Shown here: piece by piece, positions 1-8,388 of the stretch
Position numbering within the stretch: the stretch's first letter is position 1
Layout of the letters: every line of letters starts with the position of its first letter
Made by a program: the position numbers and the translations under genes
Assembly: GCA_938016265.1 (NCBI GenBank)
Contig: CALLWB010000065.1
Span: forward strand, 1-35,580
DNA from: an uncultured Saprospiraceae bacterium
GTDB taxonomy: Bacteria > Bacteroidota > Bacteroidia > Chitinophagales > Saprospiraceae
Length of the DNA stretch: 35,580 bases
Reading direction: 5' to 3'
The notes under the pieces: model-generated
The model's input: the letters and a program-made list of their open reading frames with translations, nothing else
Told to the model about the DNA's origin: nothing
Databases searched by the model: none

Positions 1-500
1 AAGAATACAAAATGGCGAGGATGTTTAGGGACAGTCGGGTAGGAACTATTGGAGCAGGGACTTCTGAAATCATGCGGGAGATTATTGCCAAAATGGTCAT
101 TGATGACGTGTCTTATCAGTCGGCGTCTACGTCCAACAGTAGGGTAGAGACTAAGCCTAGAGCAGAGAAAAAGGAAGTTGAAAGCGCTCCAGATCTTGCA
201 GCACCCAATCTGTCTCAAATGCTTGGTACGATCCAGTCCAAAGCTGAAAAAGCAAAACCTCTAGGCAAGACGCTGAAGTTTGACTTTGGTACAGATCAGC
301 TGTTTATTGATGGGACAGGGGAGACGAATTCGGTGTCCACAGAAAATAAGGATGCGGATTGTTTAGTTATCGTTTCACTAAACGATTTTGTTGATTTAAC
401 AAAAGGCAAACTTAATCCGATGAACGCAGTTATGTCTGGAAAAATCAAGATAAAAGGCGATATGGGGGTCGCTATGAAGCTGCAATCACTTTTTTCTTAA
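1..500 (+). CDS. Acyl-CoA dehydrogenase C-terminus fused to an SCP2 sterol-carrier domain (5' truncated by window edge)
   Basis: The frame is open from the window edge (first full codon at 3), so this is the tail of a longer gene; the ATG at 12 is internal. The first complete residues, including DSRVGTIGAGTSEIMREIIA, are the last helix of acyl-CoA dehydrogenases, where the GTSEI segment contacts FAD across the dimer. After a charged linker, roughly the last 100 residues (from SQMLGTIQSKAEK to the end) look like an SCP2 lipid-binding domain, with the typical V.VSLNDF..L..GKLNP...M.GKIKIKGD pattern. The enzyme oxidises acyl-CoA thioesters in beta-oxidation-type pathways; the SCP2 part probably binds the acyl substrate. 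The gene ends at TAA 498-500 and is followed by a terminator. Substrate class cannot be told from this fragment. Confidence 0.85.
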   Translation, partial: EYKMARMFRDSRVGTIGAGTSEIMREIIAKMVIDDVSYQSASTSNSRVETKPRAEKKEVESAPDLAAPNLSQMLGTIQSKAEKAKPLGKTLKFDFGTDQLFIDGTGETNSVSTENKDADCLVIVSLNDFVDLTKGKLNPMNAVMSGKIKIKGDMGVAMKLQSLFS

Positions 501-830
501 AAATAGATATTTTTTTTATAAAATTTGGTGATCAAGAGATCAGATGTCAAAAATTTGTGAAGACTTCAGAATAGAATTTTATAACAGAAAAAAATAGAAT
601 TATAGAGGCTGTGTCGAAAGATGCAGCCTCTTTTTCGTTTAGCAATTTATTGTAAAAAAGGCTGCACACTCGCTATATTTTCTCAAGTGACTTGTAATTC
701 TATTTTGACACCTATCTTCCTCAGTTGTCCAACCTTCCGGTATTTTACTTTGCAGCCTTATATTTTATTATGAATTTGTCGAATTTGAAATCGATTTCTT
801 ATATTACGTTCACAACAGAAATTCAATAAT
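501..830. other. Intergenic spacer before the retron operon
   Basis: About 330 AT-rich bases without a convincing gene. It holds the terminator of the dehydrogenase gene (604-635) and presumably the promoter of the retron operon. Two near-matches to the Bacteroidota -7 box are present with one base missing between TA and TTTG (TATTTTG near 698, TACTTTG near 747), so no promoter is called. Confidence 0.6.
604..635 (+). terminator. Rho-independent terminator after the acyl-CoA dehydrogenase gene
   Basis: GAGGCTG (605-611) pairs with CAGCCTC (624-630), with A604-T631 extending the stem, and a run of T follows at 631-635. It separates the dehydrogenase gene from the retron operon. Confidence 0.8.
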
Positions 831-3800
831 GTGAATCTAATCAAACAAGAAAAACTTCAATTTCAGGATGAAAAATCTGATAAGGTTTATGAAATTGATT
901 TGTTTCAATTGCAAGGAGATGAGTATATCGTCAATTTTAGATATGGAAGGCGGGGGAAGAACTTAAAAGAAGGCACAAAAACAGTATTCCCAGTACCTTT
1001 AGAAACAGCAGAAAAGTTGTTTGCCGATCTTGTAAAAGGTAAGACCAAGAAGGGATATCAGCAAGTTGCCAACTATAGTACAATTGAAACAGCACCAAGC
1101 CCTACAGCACCGAAAGTGGAACAAGGCGCACGCAAAACCGTACTTCGCTACCTTAATCAAATGGCCAATGGGGAACACCTAACTACCAATTGGAAACGAT
1201 CCCGAATTATTTGGCGCGCTGGAGAGCTAAAGCTAATAGAAGCACTACCCGCATTAGCTAAACTACTACCAACGCTCAAGGATCAAGAGGTCTACTCCGC
1301 CGTTTGGCTCCTGGGCAAAATAGCAAACAAAGAAAGTCTTGAATTGCTAACGCAACTGCCACTAAACCCCAATTCCAAGTGGCTGCATATACAAACTGCC
1401 GCACTAGTAAGATGCCAGCATAAACCAACGATAGATAATATCGTTGCCTCTTTGCCAGTAGAACTGCGCAATCTGTATACAAAAGGAGCAATTGATCTTT
1501 TCTTCCAGCAAATAAATGAATACCTATTCAAACTAGGGGCAAAGAATATTGATTTTATCTTGTCGACCTATTATCTATGCATTAGGGATGGACGTCTGAA
1601 GGAGCCACTATTGCTCACACTTGGGATGATCAGTCTGGAGCCTGGCTATTGGAAATACCTTCGATACATCTACAAAATCGCAGAGATGGTGGAGGATGGC
1701 GATACGTTTGGATTGCTGGCTTCGAGAATACAGCGTAATTCCCACTACTTCAGCTCGAACTATTGGGGATCTGCCTACATAGATGGGAAAAGCTACAATA
1801 TAGATGAGGAGTTAAAGAAAAAAGACGCCAAGTTGGCGTTCTCCAATAAAACAAAAAATTACTTCATAAGAAGAACAATTAATAGATTAAAACAGACAGG
1901 GGTAGATCGACAAGAAGCCTATTGCAAGTTGGCAACTGGCGTTTTGATTAATTATTCAGAAAGTGATAAACAGCATCATTACCCGACAGGGAGCTATCAA
2001 TATCATAGACCTTCTGATAGATACGTTTATACGAAGCAGGTACATCCTGAAATCGCCCATATCCCTTATCTATTTTATACCTTGTACGCTGCTGGGCAAC
2101 GCTTGAAAATTTCTGGGTATGGGAAGTTTTATTTTGTTGAAAGAGCGAAAGAGCAAACAACAAGAGAAGATTCGTTTCCAATGCTTTGGAATGAATATCC
2201 TTCCTACGCAGTTAAGTTACTAGTAAAGGGTCGGATGAAGGAGGTTGTCCATTTTGCTTTTTCGATTTTGAAGGGACGAACAGATTTGATGGATTTGTTT
2301 AGTATTGAAGATTTAAAGCAATTAGTCCTGCATCCGTTTCCTGAAGTGCTGGAGTTTTCTCTGGATTTTATTCAACGAAAGTATGATCCTAAAAAACCAG
2401 ATGTTTCCTTAATCAATGCACTCATCAACTCTAAAAATGAGAAGGCAATTGAGGTTGCAATTGCATTGATTGATAAAAACAAGAAACCATTTCTAGTCCA
2501 TCCTGATTTTGTAAAAGCGGCTCTAGTATCAACAAACAAAGCGCTTCACATTTGGGTGCGAACAAATATCGAAGAATCCGCATTTACCAAGGAACAAAAA
2601 GGGGAAATCGTCAAAGCAACCCTTTCCCATTATCGACAGTTGCCAGAGGACGAATTATTCGAAGATTCTGTGAATAGCCTCACTCATTGTTTTAAAGCCC
2701 ATCTGGCTGATTTGGACATGACTTATCTACTGGATTTGCTAGAAAACGACCGGGTACAACTACAGCTGTTGGCAGCAAAACTCATCAATATCAATAATAC
2801 GCCACTAGCAGAATTGCCGGATGGCGTACTGCTCAAAATGATTGATTCTCAACATGAAGAAATCAGAGCGCAGGGAATGGCATTGCTCTCCAAATTGACC
2901 GACGATGATCTGCTGAAACGCAGCGAGCTTGTTGTCGAACTTGCCACTAATGAACATCAAGATCTAAGAATCAAAGCCCAAGAACTAATCGGACGCCTCG
3001 CTAAAACCAATAGCGAATTCCGAGACGGCGTATTCCTAAAACTATATCCCATCCTCCTTGAAAATCAGGAAGACGAAACCCTGCATCAGGATATTTGGAG
3101 TACGATTTCCATGCATTTGGCAGCATCAATTCCACTTATTGAGCCAGAGATAGACACCGTGCTCAAAGACAATCATCGGGAAACACATTTATTGACGGCG
3201 CATTATCTGGACAACCATGTAGACTTAAATCAGTGGCCCGTTTACCGAATTGCCATGATGGGCAACCACGATATGAAATACATTCGGGAAATGTCCTGGC
3301 AGTATTACAAGGATCAAGTAGATCGGATCAAATATGAGAAAGAAGAAGCCATCAAAATACTAGATACAGAATGGGAAGAAACTAAGGATTTTGGGCAGTC
3401 TTATTTTGATCAACACTTTACAGAGAAGGACTGGAACCCAACCCTGATTATTTCACTTTGTGATAATGTGCGGCCTGAAGTTCAATCGTATGGCACCAAA
3501 CTGCTTGGACAATACTTCAAAGAAGAACATGGAATAAAGTACTTGAAAGAATTGAGTGAACATCCAGCTCCCGTCATCCAATTGTATACAACAAACTACT
3601 TGGATCGATACGCGTTTAATAATATGGAGATGCTTGACCAACTAGAGCTCTATTTTCGCACCATCCTTGGAGCGATCAATTCCAAACGCGCAGCCAAACA
3701 ACGGGTGTTTAAGTTCTTAGACAAACAGGTAGAAGAAGGGCCAGAATATGGTAAATATGTGGCGAGTATCATCAATGACACCGTCGGAACGATTGCCGTT

Positions 3801-3905
3801 CTGGACAAACAAAAATGCATTCAGCTACTACGAAAAATTGATCAATTGTATGACGGAATAGACTCCAGAATCGAGGTTGTCCCAATGGAAATTAGAACAA
3901 AATAA
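831..3905 (+). CDS. WGR-domain and HEAT/ARM-repeat protein, retron-associated (type XIII-like partner)
   Basis: A 1024-residue protein. Residues 1 to about 85 form a WGR-like domain (YIVNFRYGRRGKNLKEGT, then a typical A...F..L...K...GY end), with the signature W replaced by Y. The rest is helical repeat: segments such as LPALAKLLPTLKDQEVYSAV and LLAAKLININNTPLAEL resemble HEAT/ARM units and appear from about 130 to the C-terminus. WGR domains bind nucleic acid or DNA ends in PARPs; HEAT arrays are protein or nucleic-acid scaffolds. No nuclease or ATPase motif was found. The start is GTG at 831, since the ATG at 829 runs straight into TGA. The next gene begins only 6 bases after the stop, so the two are surely co-transcribed. 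Its place before a WHSWIM protein and a retron RT matches the ARM component of type XIII retrons as I recall that classification. The toxic or sensing role is inference. Confidence 0.8.
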   Translation: MNLIKQEKLQFQDEKSDKVYEIDLFQLQGDEYIVNFRYGRRGKNLKEGTKTVFPVPLETAEKLFADLVKGKTKKGYQQVANYSTIETAPSPTAPKVEQGARKTVLRYLNQMANGEHLTTNWKRSRIIWRAGELKLIEALPALAKLLPTLKDQEVYSAVWLLGKIANKESLELLTQLPLNPNSKWLHIQTAALVRCQHKPTIDNIVASLPVELRNLYTKGAIDLFFQQINEYLFKLGAKNIDFILSTYYLCIRDGRLKEPLLLTLGMISLEPGYWKYLRYIYKIAEMVEDGDTFGLLASRIQRNSHYFSSNYWGSAYIDGKSYNIDEELKKKDAKLAFSNKTKNYFIRRTINRLKQTGVDRQEAYCKLATGVLINYSESDKQHHYPTGSYQYHRPSDRYVYTKQVHPEIAHIPYLFYTLYAAGQRLKISGYGKFYFVERAKEQTTREDSFPMLWNEYPSYAVKLLVKGRMKEVVHFAFSILKGRTDLMDLFSIEDLKQLVLHPFPEVLEFSLDFIQRKYDPKKPDVSLINALINSKNEKAIEVAIALIDKNKKPFLVHPDFVKAALVSTNKALHIWVRTNIEESAFTKEQKGEIVKATLSHYRQLPEDELFEDSVNSLTHCFKAHLADLDMTYLLDLLENDRVQLQLLAAKLININNTPLAELPDGVLLKMIDSQHEEIRAQGMALLSKLTDDDLLKRSELVVELATNEHQDLRIKAQELIGRLAKTNSEFRDGVFLKLYPILLENQEDETLHQDIWSTISMHLAASIPLIEPEIDTVLKDNHRETHLLTAHYLDNHVDLNQWPVYRIAMMGNHDMKYIREMSWQYYKDQVDRIKYEKEEAIKILDTEWEETKDFGQSYFDQHFTEKDWNPTLIISLCDNVRPEVQSYGTKLLGQYFKEEHGIKYLKELSEHPAPVIQLYTTNYLDRYAFNNMEMLDQLELYFRTILGAINSKRAAKQRVFKFLDKQVEEGPEYGKYVASIINDTVGTIAVLDKQKCIQLLRKIDQLYDGIDSRIEVVPMEIRTK

Positions 3906-3911
3906 GAACAG

Positions 3912-5564
3912 ATGGAATTTAATTATAAATATAAGGGAGCAACTAGTGTTAACAATTCCTCAGGAAAAACAGGGATGACTTTTGTGCCTGATGCAAAACG
4001 GGAACCGACTTTTTTCTCTGGAATGCTGAATAAAAAAATCCCCTTCCGGGAAGCGATGTCGGCCCTCCATCATATTGTGGTTTCTGACTTCCGATACCAG
4101 CCGAAAGACAAAACTCAATATTTGGAATGGGCAAAGCAGCAAGAAGATATTTGGTTGGCGGAAGCACTCGAAGGGCACGGAGTGGTCAAGGAACTACTCG
4201 CCAAGAAAAAAATGGAGTTGGCAGAGCTAAATAAGCAATCTACTAAATTGATGGCTCCGTTTTATAAAGCACAATCTGCTTATTTCAAATACCTGTATAG
4301 TAGAGATCGAGACGCTTGGTATGTACTAGATCCGGTCATTACGGTCCATCCAGATGAGTTGTTTTTTGAATGTTTTAGTAAGGATGAATCGTCTTATGGC
4401 AAGCTGAGTTGCAATTACAACGTGTTTAAGGAAATCGGTGATTTTGATTGTGGAACGACCAATATTGATTATTCTGTTCCCTTGTATAAGGAGTTTCAGA
4501 AGATCAGAAATTACAAGGACACGCAGTTTGTGATTGATCCTTCCGGTTTTGAAGTGACGACCACGAAGGAAGAGGCCTACAAGGAGGTGAAAATCGATTT
4601 GCCCGACTCTTGGGTACGCGGTTTTTTGCAAGTAAGCTCAGCGATGACCATGCCGTCTTTTCAGTTTGAAATCGACCCGATAGACATGGCAAATTTTCTG
4701 TTTTTTATGAAACGGAATCGAGAAAAACACGGCCCACGATCCATCCGATGGGTATTGAAAGCTGGCGAACCTGTGAAAGCAATTTTTGAACCTTGGAATC
4801 AGGAAATTATTTGTAGAAGATCGATCTATAAAGGGAAAACAGATGGTGAAGTTCGCATGTGGGGACGTAGAAGGCTAGGGTTGCTGGAACGTTTGATCCC
4901 AGTAGCAGACAAAGTTCGTATTACCTTGCTAGGAACGGGGTTGCCTTCGTTTTTTGAAGTCGATATGATGGACATGACCTTCACGCTTGGTTTGTCTGGT
5001 TGGACAGCAAACGACTGGAGTCAATCCAGCAATTTCGATTTGATGACGCCGCGATTTGAGACGGACGGATTAACACAACAAAAGGTGTTTCTCGCCCTAA
5101 AGGAAAATTGGTTGGAGTCTGCAGATTCACTAGCAAAGCGATTAGGTTTATCAAAGACTGTCGTCGAATCTGCCCTGACAAATTTTATCCAGGAAGGAAA
5201 GGTGGTTTATGACCTCAACCGACAAGTTTATCGAATCCGCGAGCTCACAAAAGATCCTTTGCCCATCGACAAATTGCGCTATAAAAATGAAACAGAAGCT
5301 TCTGCGGCAGAGATTTTGACAAAAAACCAGTTGGCTTACGACTTCTATACCATAAAAGAAAAGTCCATTCAGCATTTTGGTAAGATTACCCAGCCAAAGG
5401 CAATGGACGTCACCGTAACCGTCAATGATGAAGAGCGACTAGTAGACGGCAAATGCGAATGCCGATTTTTCTACCAAAACAAATTACTAAAAGGCCCTTG
5501 CGAACACATGATGGCCTTAAGAAAAATAGCAACAAGCAGAGTCGATTTACTAGTAAAAGATTAA
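3912..5564 (+). CDS. Winged-helix / SWIM zinc-finger protein (WHSWIM), retron-associated
   Basis: A 550-residue protein translationally close to the preceding WGR/HEAT gene. The C-terminus carries a clear SWIM zinc finger: C515-x-C517 and C530-x-H532 (CxC-x12-CxH) within GKCECRFF and GPCEHMMAL. Ahead of it, roughly residues 383-435 form a winged helix (LTQQKVFLALKENWLESADS, then LAKRLGLSKTVVESALTNFI). The N-terminal 380 residues match no family I recognise. SWIM fingers bind DNA or proteins, so DNA binding is likely. Known type XIII retrons are described, to my recollection, as RT plus ARM protein plus WHSWIM protein, which this arrangement reproduces. The stop is followed by the 548-base spacer with the retron RNA. 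The effector activity is not visible from motifs. Confidence 0.82.
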   Translation: MEFNYKYKGATSVNNSSGKTGMTFVPDAKREPTFFSGMLNKKIPFREAMSALHHIVVSDFRYQPKDKTQYLEWAKQQEDIWLAEALEGHGVVKELLAKKKMELAELNKQSTKLMAPFYKAQSAYFKYLYSRDRDAWYVLDPVITVHPDELFFECFSKDESSYGKLSCNYNVFKEIGDFDCGTTNIDYSVPLYKEFQKIRNYKDTQFVIDPSGFEVTTTKEEAYKEVKIDLPDSWVRGFLQVSSAMTMPSFQFEIDPIDMANFLFFMKRNREKHGPRSIRWVLKAGEPVKAIFEPWNQEIICRRSIYKGKTDGEVRMWGRRRLGLLERLIPVADKVRITLLGTGLPSFFEVDMMDMTFTLGLSGWTANDWSQSSNFDLMTPRFETDGLTQQKVFLALKENWLESADSLAKRLGLSKTVVESALTNFIQEGKVVYDLNRQVYRIRELTKDPLPIDKLRYKNETEASAAEILTKNQLAYDFYTIKEKSIQHFGKITQPKAMDVTVTVNDEERLVDGKCECRFFYQNKLLKGPCEHMMALRKIATSRVDLLVKD

Positions 5565-5819
5565 GGAGTTGTTCTTCTACAACGAGTTTTCTTGAGTTTC
5601 GAAGAGTTGGGAGCGAGTTTATAATTCTTGGGTTTTTTGACGGTCCGCCGCTGCGGTTCGTTTTCTTGTTAAGAAAAAAATGAATATATCTCCAAAAGAT
5701 CAAAAAAAGAGTGCTTAGTATTTACCTTATCTTTTAGTAAGCATGCATTTAGTTGCAATAAAGAGAAAACGAACAATATTAAAATTAGATAAACATTCAA
5801 TAACAAATAAAATAAAACG
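5565..5819 (+). other. Spacer between the WHSWIM gene and the retron RNA
   Basis: AT-rich, no convincing gene. Small inverted repeats are present: CCGC (5645-5648) with GCGG (5653-5656), TTTTCTT (5661-5667) with AAGAAAA (5671-5677), and TGCTTA (5712-5717) with TAAGCA (5738-5743). One of these may end the upstream transcript, but none has a clean T-run. An open frame from 5743 runs on through the msr hairpins to 5973 and is not believed to be a gene. Confidence 0.45.
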
Positions 5820-5827
5820 TAGATTTG
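5820..5827 (+). promoter_or_regulatory. Candidate Bacteroidota -7 box for the retron RNA
   Basis: TAGATTTG matches the TAnnTTTG consensus. Transcription would start near 5833-5835, about 25 bases before the a1 arm of the retron RNA, which is where a promoter should be if the RNA has its own. No good -33 TTTG is seen at the usual spacing, so the call is tentative. Confidence 0.4.
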
Positions 5828-5858
5828 AAACAATTATCCAGGTATGCTGGGTAATAAT

Positions 5859-6086
5859 AAAAAAATGGGGAGAGGGCACAAAATCTTGCATTGAGAATGG
5901 TGGATCGCCATTCGTGTCAACTGGTTTGGACAGCGTCACAGACCAGTTCTTTACTTTGCAACCTGTATACTAGGTGTACCATTTCCGGTGCGACATCGGA
6001 GATGTGAAATAGTACACCTAGTATGGTTGCTGGAGTTGAACTATTCTGAAATAAGATAGTACGAAGCGTCCCTCTTCCATTTTTTT
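5859..6086 (+). ncRNA. Retron msr-msd non-coding RNA
   Basis: The spacer before the RT folds like a retron RNA. Outer a1/a2 pairing: AAAAAAATGG (5859-5868) with CCATTTTTTT (6077-6086), and AGAGGG (5871-5876) with CCCTCT (6070-6075), broken only by GG opposite T. msr: hairpin GAATGG (5895-5900)/CCATTC (5908-5913), then AACTGGT (5919-5925)/ACCAGTT (5942-5948) extended by two more pairs and an inner GAC/GTC. msd: one long stem, GCAACC (5958-5963)/GGTTGC (6025-6030), a TGT bulge, ATACTAGGTGTAC (5967-5979)/GTACACCTAGTAT (6012-6024), ATTTC (5981-5985)/GAAAT (6006-6010), capped by ACATC (5993-5997)/GATGT (6001-6005). A small hairpin follows (ACTAT 6040-6044/ATAGT 6056-6060). The RT copies the msd part into DNA from the 2'-OH of a G just after a1; G5888 is a candidate (inference). 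The RT gene starts 26 bases further on. Ends are approximate. Confidence 0.85.
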
Positions 6087-6112
6087 CATATCTATCGTCA
6101 TAGATTATCTCC

Positions 6113-7633
6113 ATGGCAGAATCATCAGAAGAAAAAAGAGCACAACTCCGAAAGGAAATAAAGGAAACCTCCAAGGAAGAATTTATCCTGAAAGAGATGA
6201 AAAGACTTGGGTTTTGGCCTGACGACAAGGAACAACCAACACTGGCGGAGGAATTTATCAACAAACGGGCTGAACTAAGCACACAGATCAAAGGGCTCAC
6301 TAGCGAAGATAAAAGATTCAAAAATAAAGAAGCCGTTCTACGAAAGTACAAGAAAGAACGGATGAAAAAGTCGCGCGAACAACAGAAACTCAACAAGGAA
6401 AAACGAGAAGCAGACCGACTTGAAAAACAACAAATCTGGAAGGCCAAGCAAGCCAATGATATCATCTATCTAGGAGAAAAGTACACCAACCTCCTTCACA
6501 AAAAAGAGAGTAACACCGACTTGCTAAAAGGGAATAACCTCCCTGCAATAGCCGATGTAAAAACACTAGCAACTCACCTAGAAACCACCCTATCCGAATT
6601 GCGTTATTTGAGTTTTCATCGCTATGTATCCACCGTAAGCCACTACATTCGATATCAGGTACCTAAGAAAGCGGGTGGCCACCGTAAAATAGCAGCGCCC
6701 ATGCCTCGATTAAAGAAGGTCCAGCGAGCGATTTTAGACAAGCTGCTTTCTAAAGTAAAGGTTAGCGATTATGCACATGGATTTACGGAAAACAGATCTA
6801 TCGTTACCAATGCTAAGCCACATATCAATCAAGCGATTGTGGTGAACATGGACTTAAAGGACTTCTTCCCAACGCTCGACTACAAACGAGTTTTTGGGAT
6901 GTTCAAGGCACTCGGCTTCAGTCCGCAACAATCCACGGTGTTAACATTGGTTTGTACCGAAACGGTGGAGGAAAAAATAAAGGTAGATGGAGCGGTCTAT
7001 TATGTGAATGAAGGCGAACGCGTCTTGCCACAAGGCGCACCAACCTCTCCAGCAATCACCAACATCATTTGCCGGAAAATGGATCAACGCCTTGCCGGTA
7101 TTGCAAAGAAACTAGGCTTCACTTATACCCGCTACGCGGATGACATGACTTTCTCTGGACCAAAAGAACTACGCAGTTCCTTAAACAAGCTGATGTGGCA
7201 AGTAAAAGCCGTCATCAAAAATGAAGACTTCCAGCTACACCCGATGAAAACGCGGATCATGACCACCGGCGCACGCAAGGAAGTCACGGGTATTGTCGTC
7301 AATGAAAAAGCGAGTGTGCCCAGGAAAAAACTCAAAGCTTTCAGAGCCTTACTCTTCCAAATAGAAAAGGATGGACCAGCCAATAAGTCCTGGGGGAATT
7401 CTCCTGATTTGCTGGCGTCAATAGAAGGTTTTGCTCGCTTCGTGTACATGGTAGACCCTAAAAAGGGGAGCGAATTCCTTGCGCGAGTTGCGGTAATTAA
7501 TAATCGGTACAAGCCGAAAAAAACTATTATTGAGCGTGGTATTGATCGCGGGATAAAAGAAATTAAAAAACGAATAGATCGGTCCAAAAAAGACCAGGAT
7601 CAAAGCGGCAAACCATGGTGGAAAATCTGGTAG
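6113..7633 (+). CDS. Retron reverse transcriptase
   Basis: A 506-residue RT with the retron hallmarks in order: NAxxH as NAKPH (233-237), catalytic Asp in VNMDLKDFFPTLD (D247 region), LPQGAPTSPAITN (305-317), YTRYADDMTFSG with the YADD metal-binding core (341-344), and VTGIVVN (391-397), the VTG motif of the retron thumb region. It makes msDNA from the RNA encoded just upstream. The N-terminal 110 residues are a highly charged helical extension rich in K, E and R, likely coiled coil, longer than in minimal retron RTs of about 320 residues. The C-terminal tail after about 460 is basic and ends PWWKIW. ATG 6113 is the first start after the RNA and keeps the whole extension. Together with the WGR/HEAT and WHSWIM genes it forms a predicted defence module. 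Confidence 0.93.
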   Translation: MAESSEEKRAQLRKEIKETSKEEFILKEMKRLGFWPDDKEQPTLAEEFINKRAELSTQIKGLTSEDKRFKNKEAVLRKYKKERMKKSREQQKLNKEKREADRLEKQQIWKAKQANDIIYLGEKYTNLLHKKESNTDLLKGNNLPAIADVKTLATHLETTLSELRYLSFHRYVSTVSHYIRYQVPKKAGGHRKIAAPMPRLKKVQRAILDKLLSKVKVSDYAHGFTENRSIVTNAKPHINQAIVVNMDLKDFFPTLDYKRVFGMFKALGFSPQQSTVLTLVCTETVEEKIKVDGAVYYVNEGERVLPQGAPTSPAITNIICRKMDQRLAGIAKKLGFTYTRYADDMTFSGPKELRSSLNKLMWQVKAVIKNEDFQLHPMKTRIMTTGARKEVTGIVVNEKASVPRKKLKAFRALLFQIEKDGPANKSWGNSPDLLASIEGFARFVYMVDPKKGSEFLARVAVINNRYKPKKTIIERGIDRGIKEIKKRIDRSKKDQDQSGKPWWKIW

Positions 7634-7903
7634 AAATGGCAAACAGATTAGTTAAAGTAGATTTAAAGAATCACTATAGAGTCTGTGCGGAAAAGTTGGG
7701 TTCTCCAAAACCCCAGTTAAATTAAAAATAATTACACGAATGCTGTTTTCATTAGTTAGATGGTTTGTAGACTGTTTTTGAAGCAACCAAGCGGGAACCT
7801 ACTCAGAAAGTTGCTTTAAATTAATGGAATAAGCACTTAGATATGGGGAAATACACTTATGTTAATGAAGGAATTAAAAAAGGACTAAAAGAAAACCCAA
7901 CCA

Positions 7904-8287
7904 ATGTACGATCAACAAGAAGAAACAATCAACGAACTAGATACCCTGCAAACCTACTGGGAAACCAGCGAACAACTCACCTTGATCTTCAAACAAGGAG
8001 GAGATATCCAAGTTGACGATCTCTCCTTTGTAGTGACCATAGAATTGATGGACCAATTGACCGAAGAGGCGATTGGAAAACTGGATGAAACAATTGGTAA
8101 ATCCGTAAATCTGATACTATATGAAGAGGTAGACGAACAGAAATTACGTCTAGAACAAATAGAAATCCGTTTTACAGATTACAAAGAAAGATACACCAAC
8201 CAAAGTGAAGAAGACTGGAAACACAGTTATCTTGCCCTTCGAAAAAAATACATCCAAGCACTTACCGACAAGCAAATGGACAACTAA
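7904..8287 (+). CDS. Small acidic protein of unknown function downstream of the retron
   Basis: 127 residues, acidic, no signal peptide or membrane segment, no family recognised. The N-terminal half has alternating strands (LTLIFKQGGDIQVDDLSFVV), the C-terminal half is charged and probably helical (EQIEIRFTDYKERYTNQS), ending KQMDN. It lies 270 bases after the RT on the same strand with no strong terminator between them, and a plausible terminator follows it at 8344-8379, so it could share the retron transcript. It could equally be an unrelated housekeeping or orphan gene. The start at 7904 is the first ATG of the frame. Confidence 0.6.
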   Translation: MYDQQEETINELDTLQTYWETSEQLTLIFKQGGDIQVDDLSFVVTIELMDQLTEEAIGKLDETIGKSVNLILYEEVDEQKLRLEQIEIRFTDYKERYTNQSEEDWKHSYLALRKKYIQALTDKQMDN

Positions 8288-8343
8288 CAGATAAATGAGT
8301 GTGCCAATTGCTACGATTAGATTGACCAACCTCATGATTCATG

Positions 8344-8379
8344 GAGCAAAAGCAATTGTAAGCTGACTGTTGCTCTTTT
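8344..8379 (+). terminator. Probable terminator after the small unknown gene
   Basis: GAGCAA (8344-8349) pairs with TTGCTC (8370-8375), followed directly by TTTT (8376-8379). An alternative pairing of AGCAA at 8351-8355 with the same 3' arm exists. The loop is about 20 bases, so strength is moderate. Confidence 0.5.
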
Positions 8380-8388
8380 CGAAACATT

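Noticed and set aside
5743-5973. Plus-strand open frame of 76 codons between the WHSWIM gene and the RT
   Set aside because: It overlaps the msr hairpins and the start of the msd stem, and its residues show no domain. The RNA structure explains the sequence better.
7843-8013. Short open frame starting MGKYTYVNEGIKKGLKE upstream of the small unknown gene
   Set aside because: It runs in a different frame into the next gene, has no recognisable product and no initiation signal.
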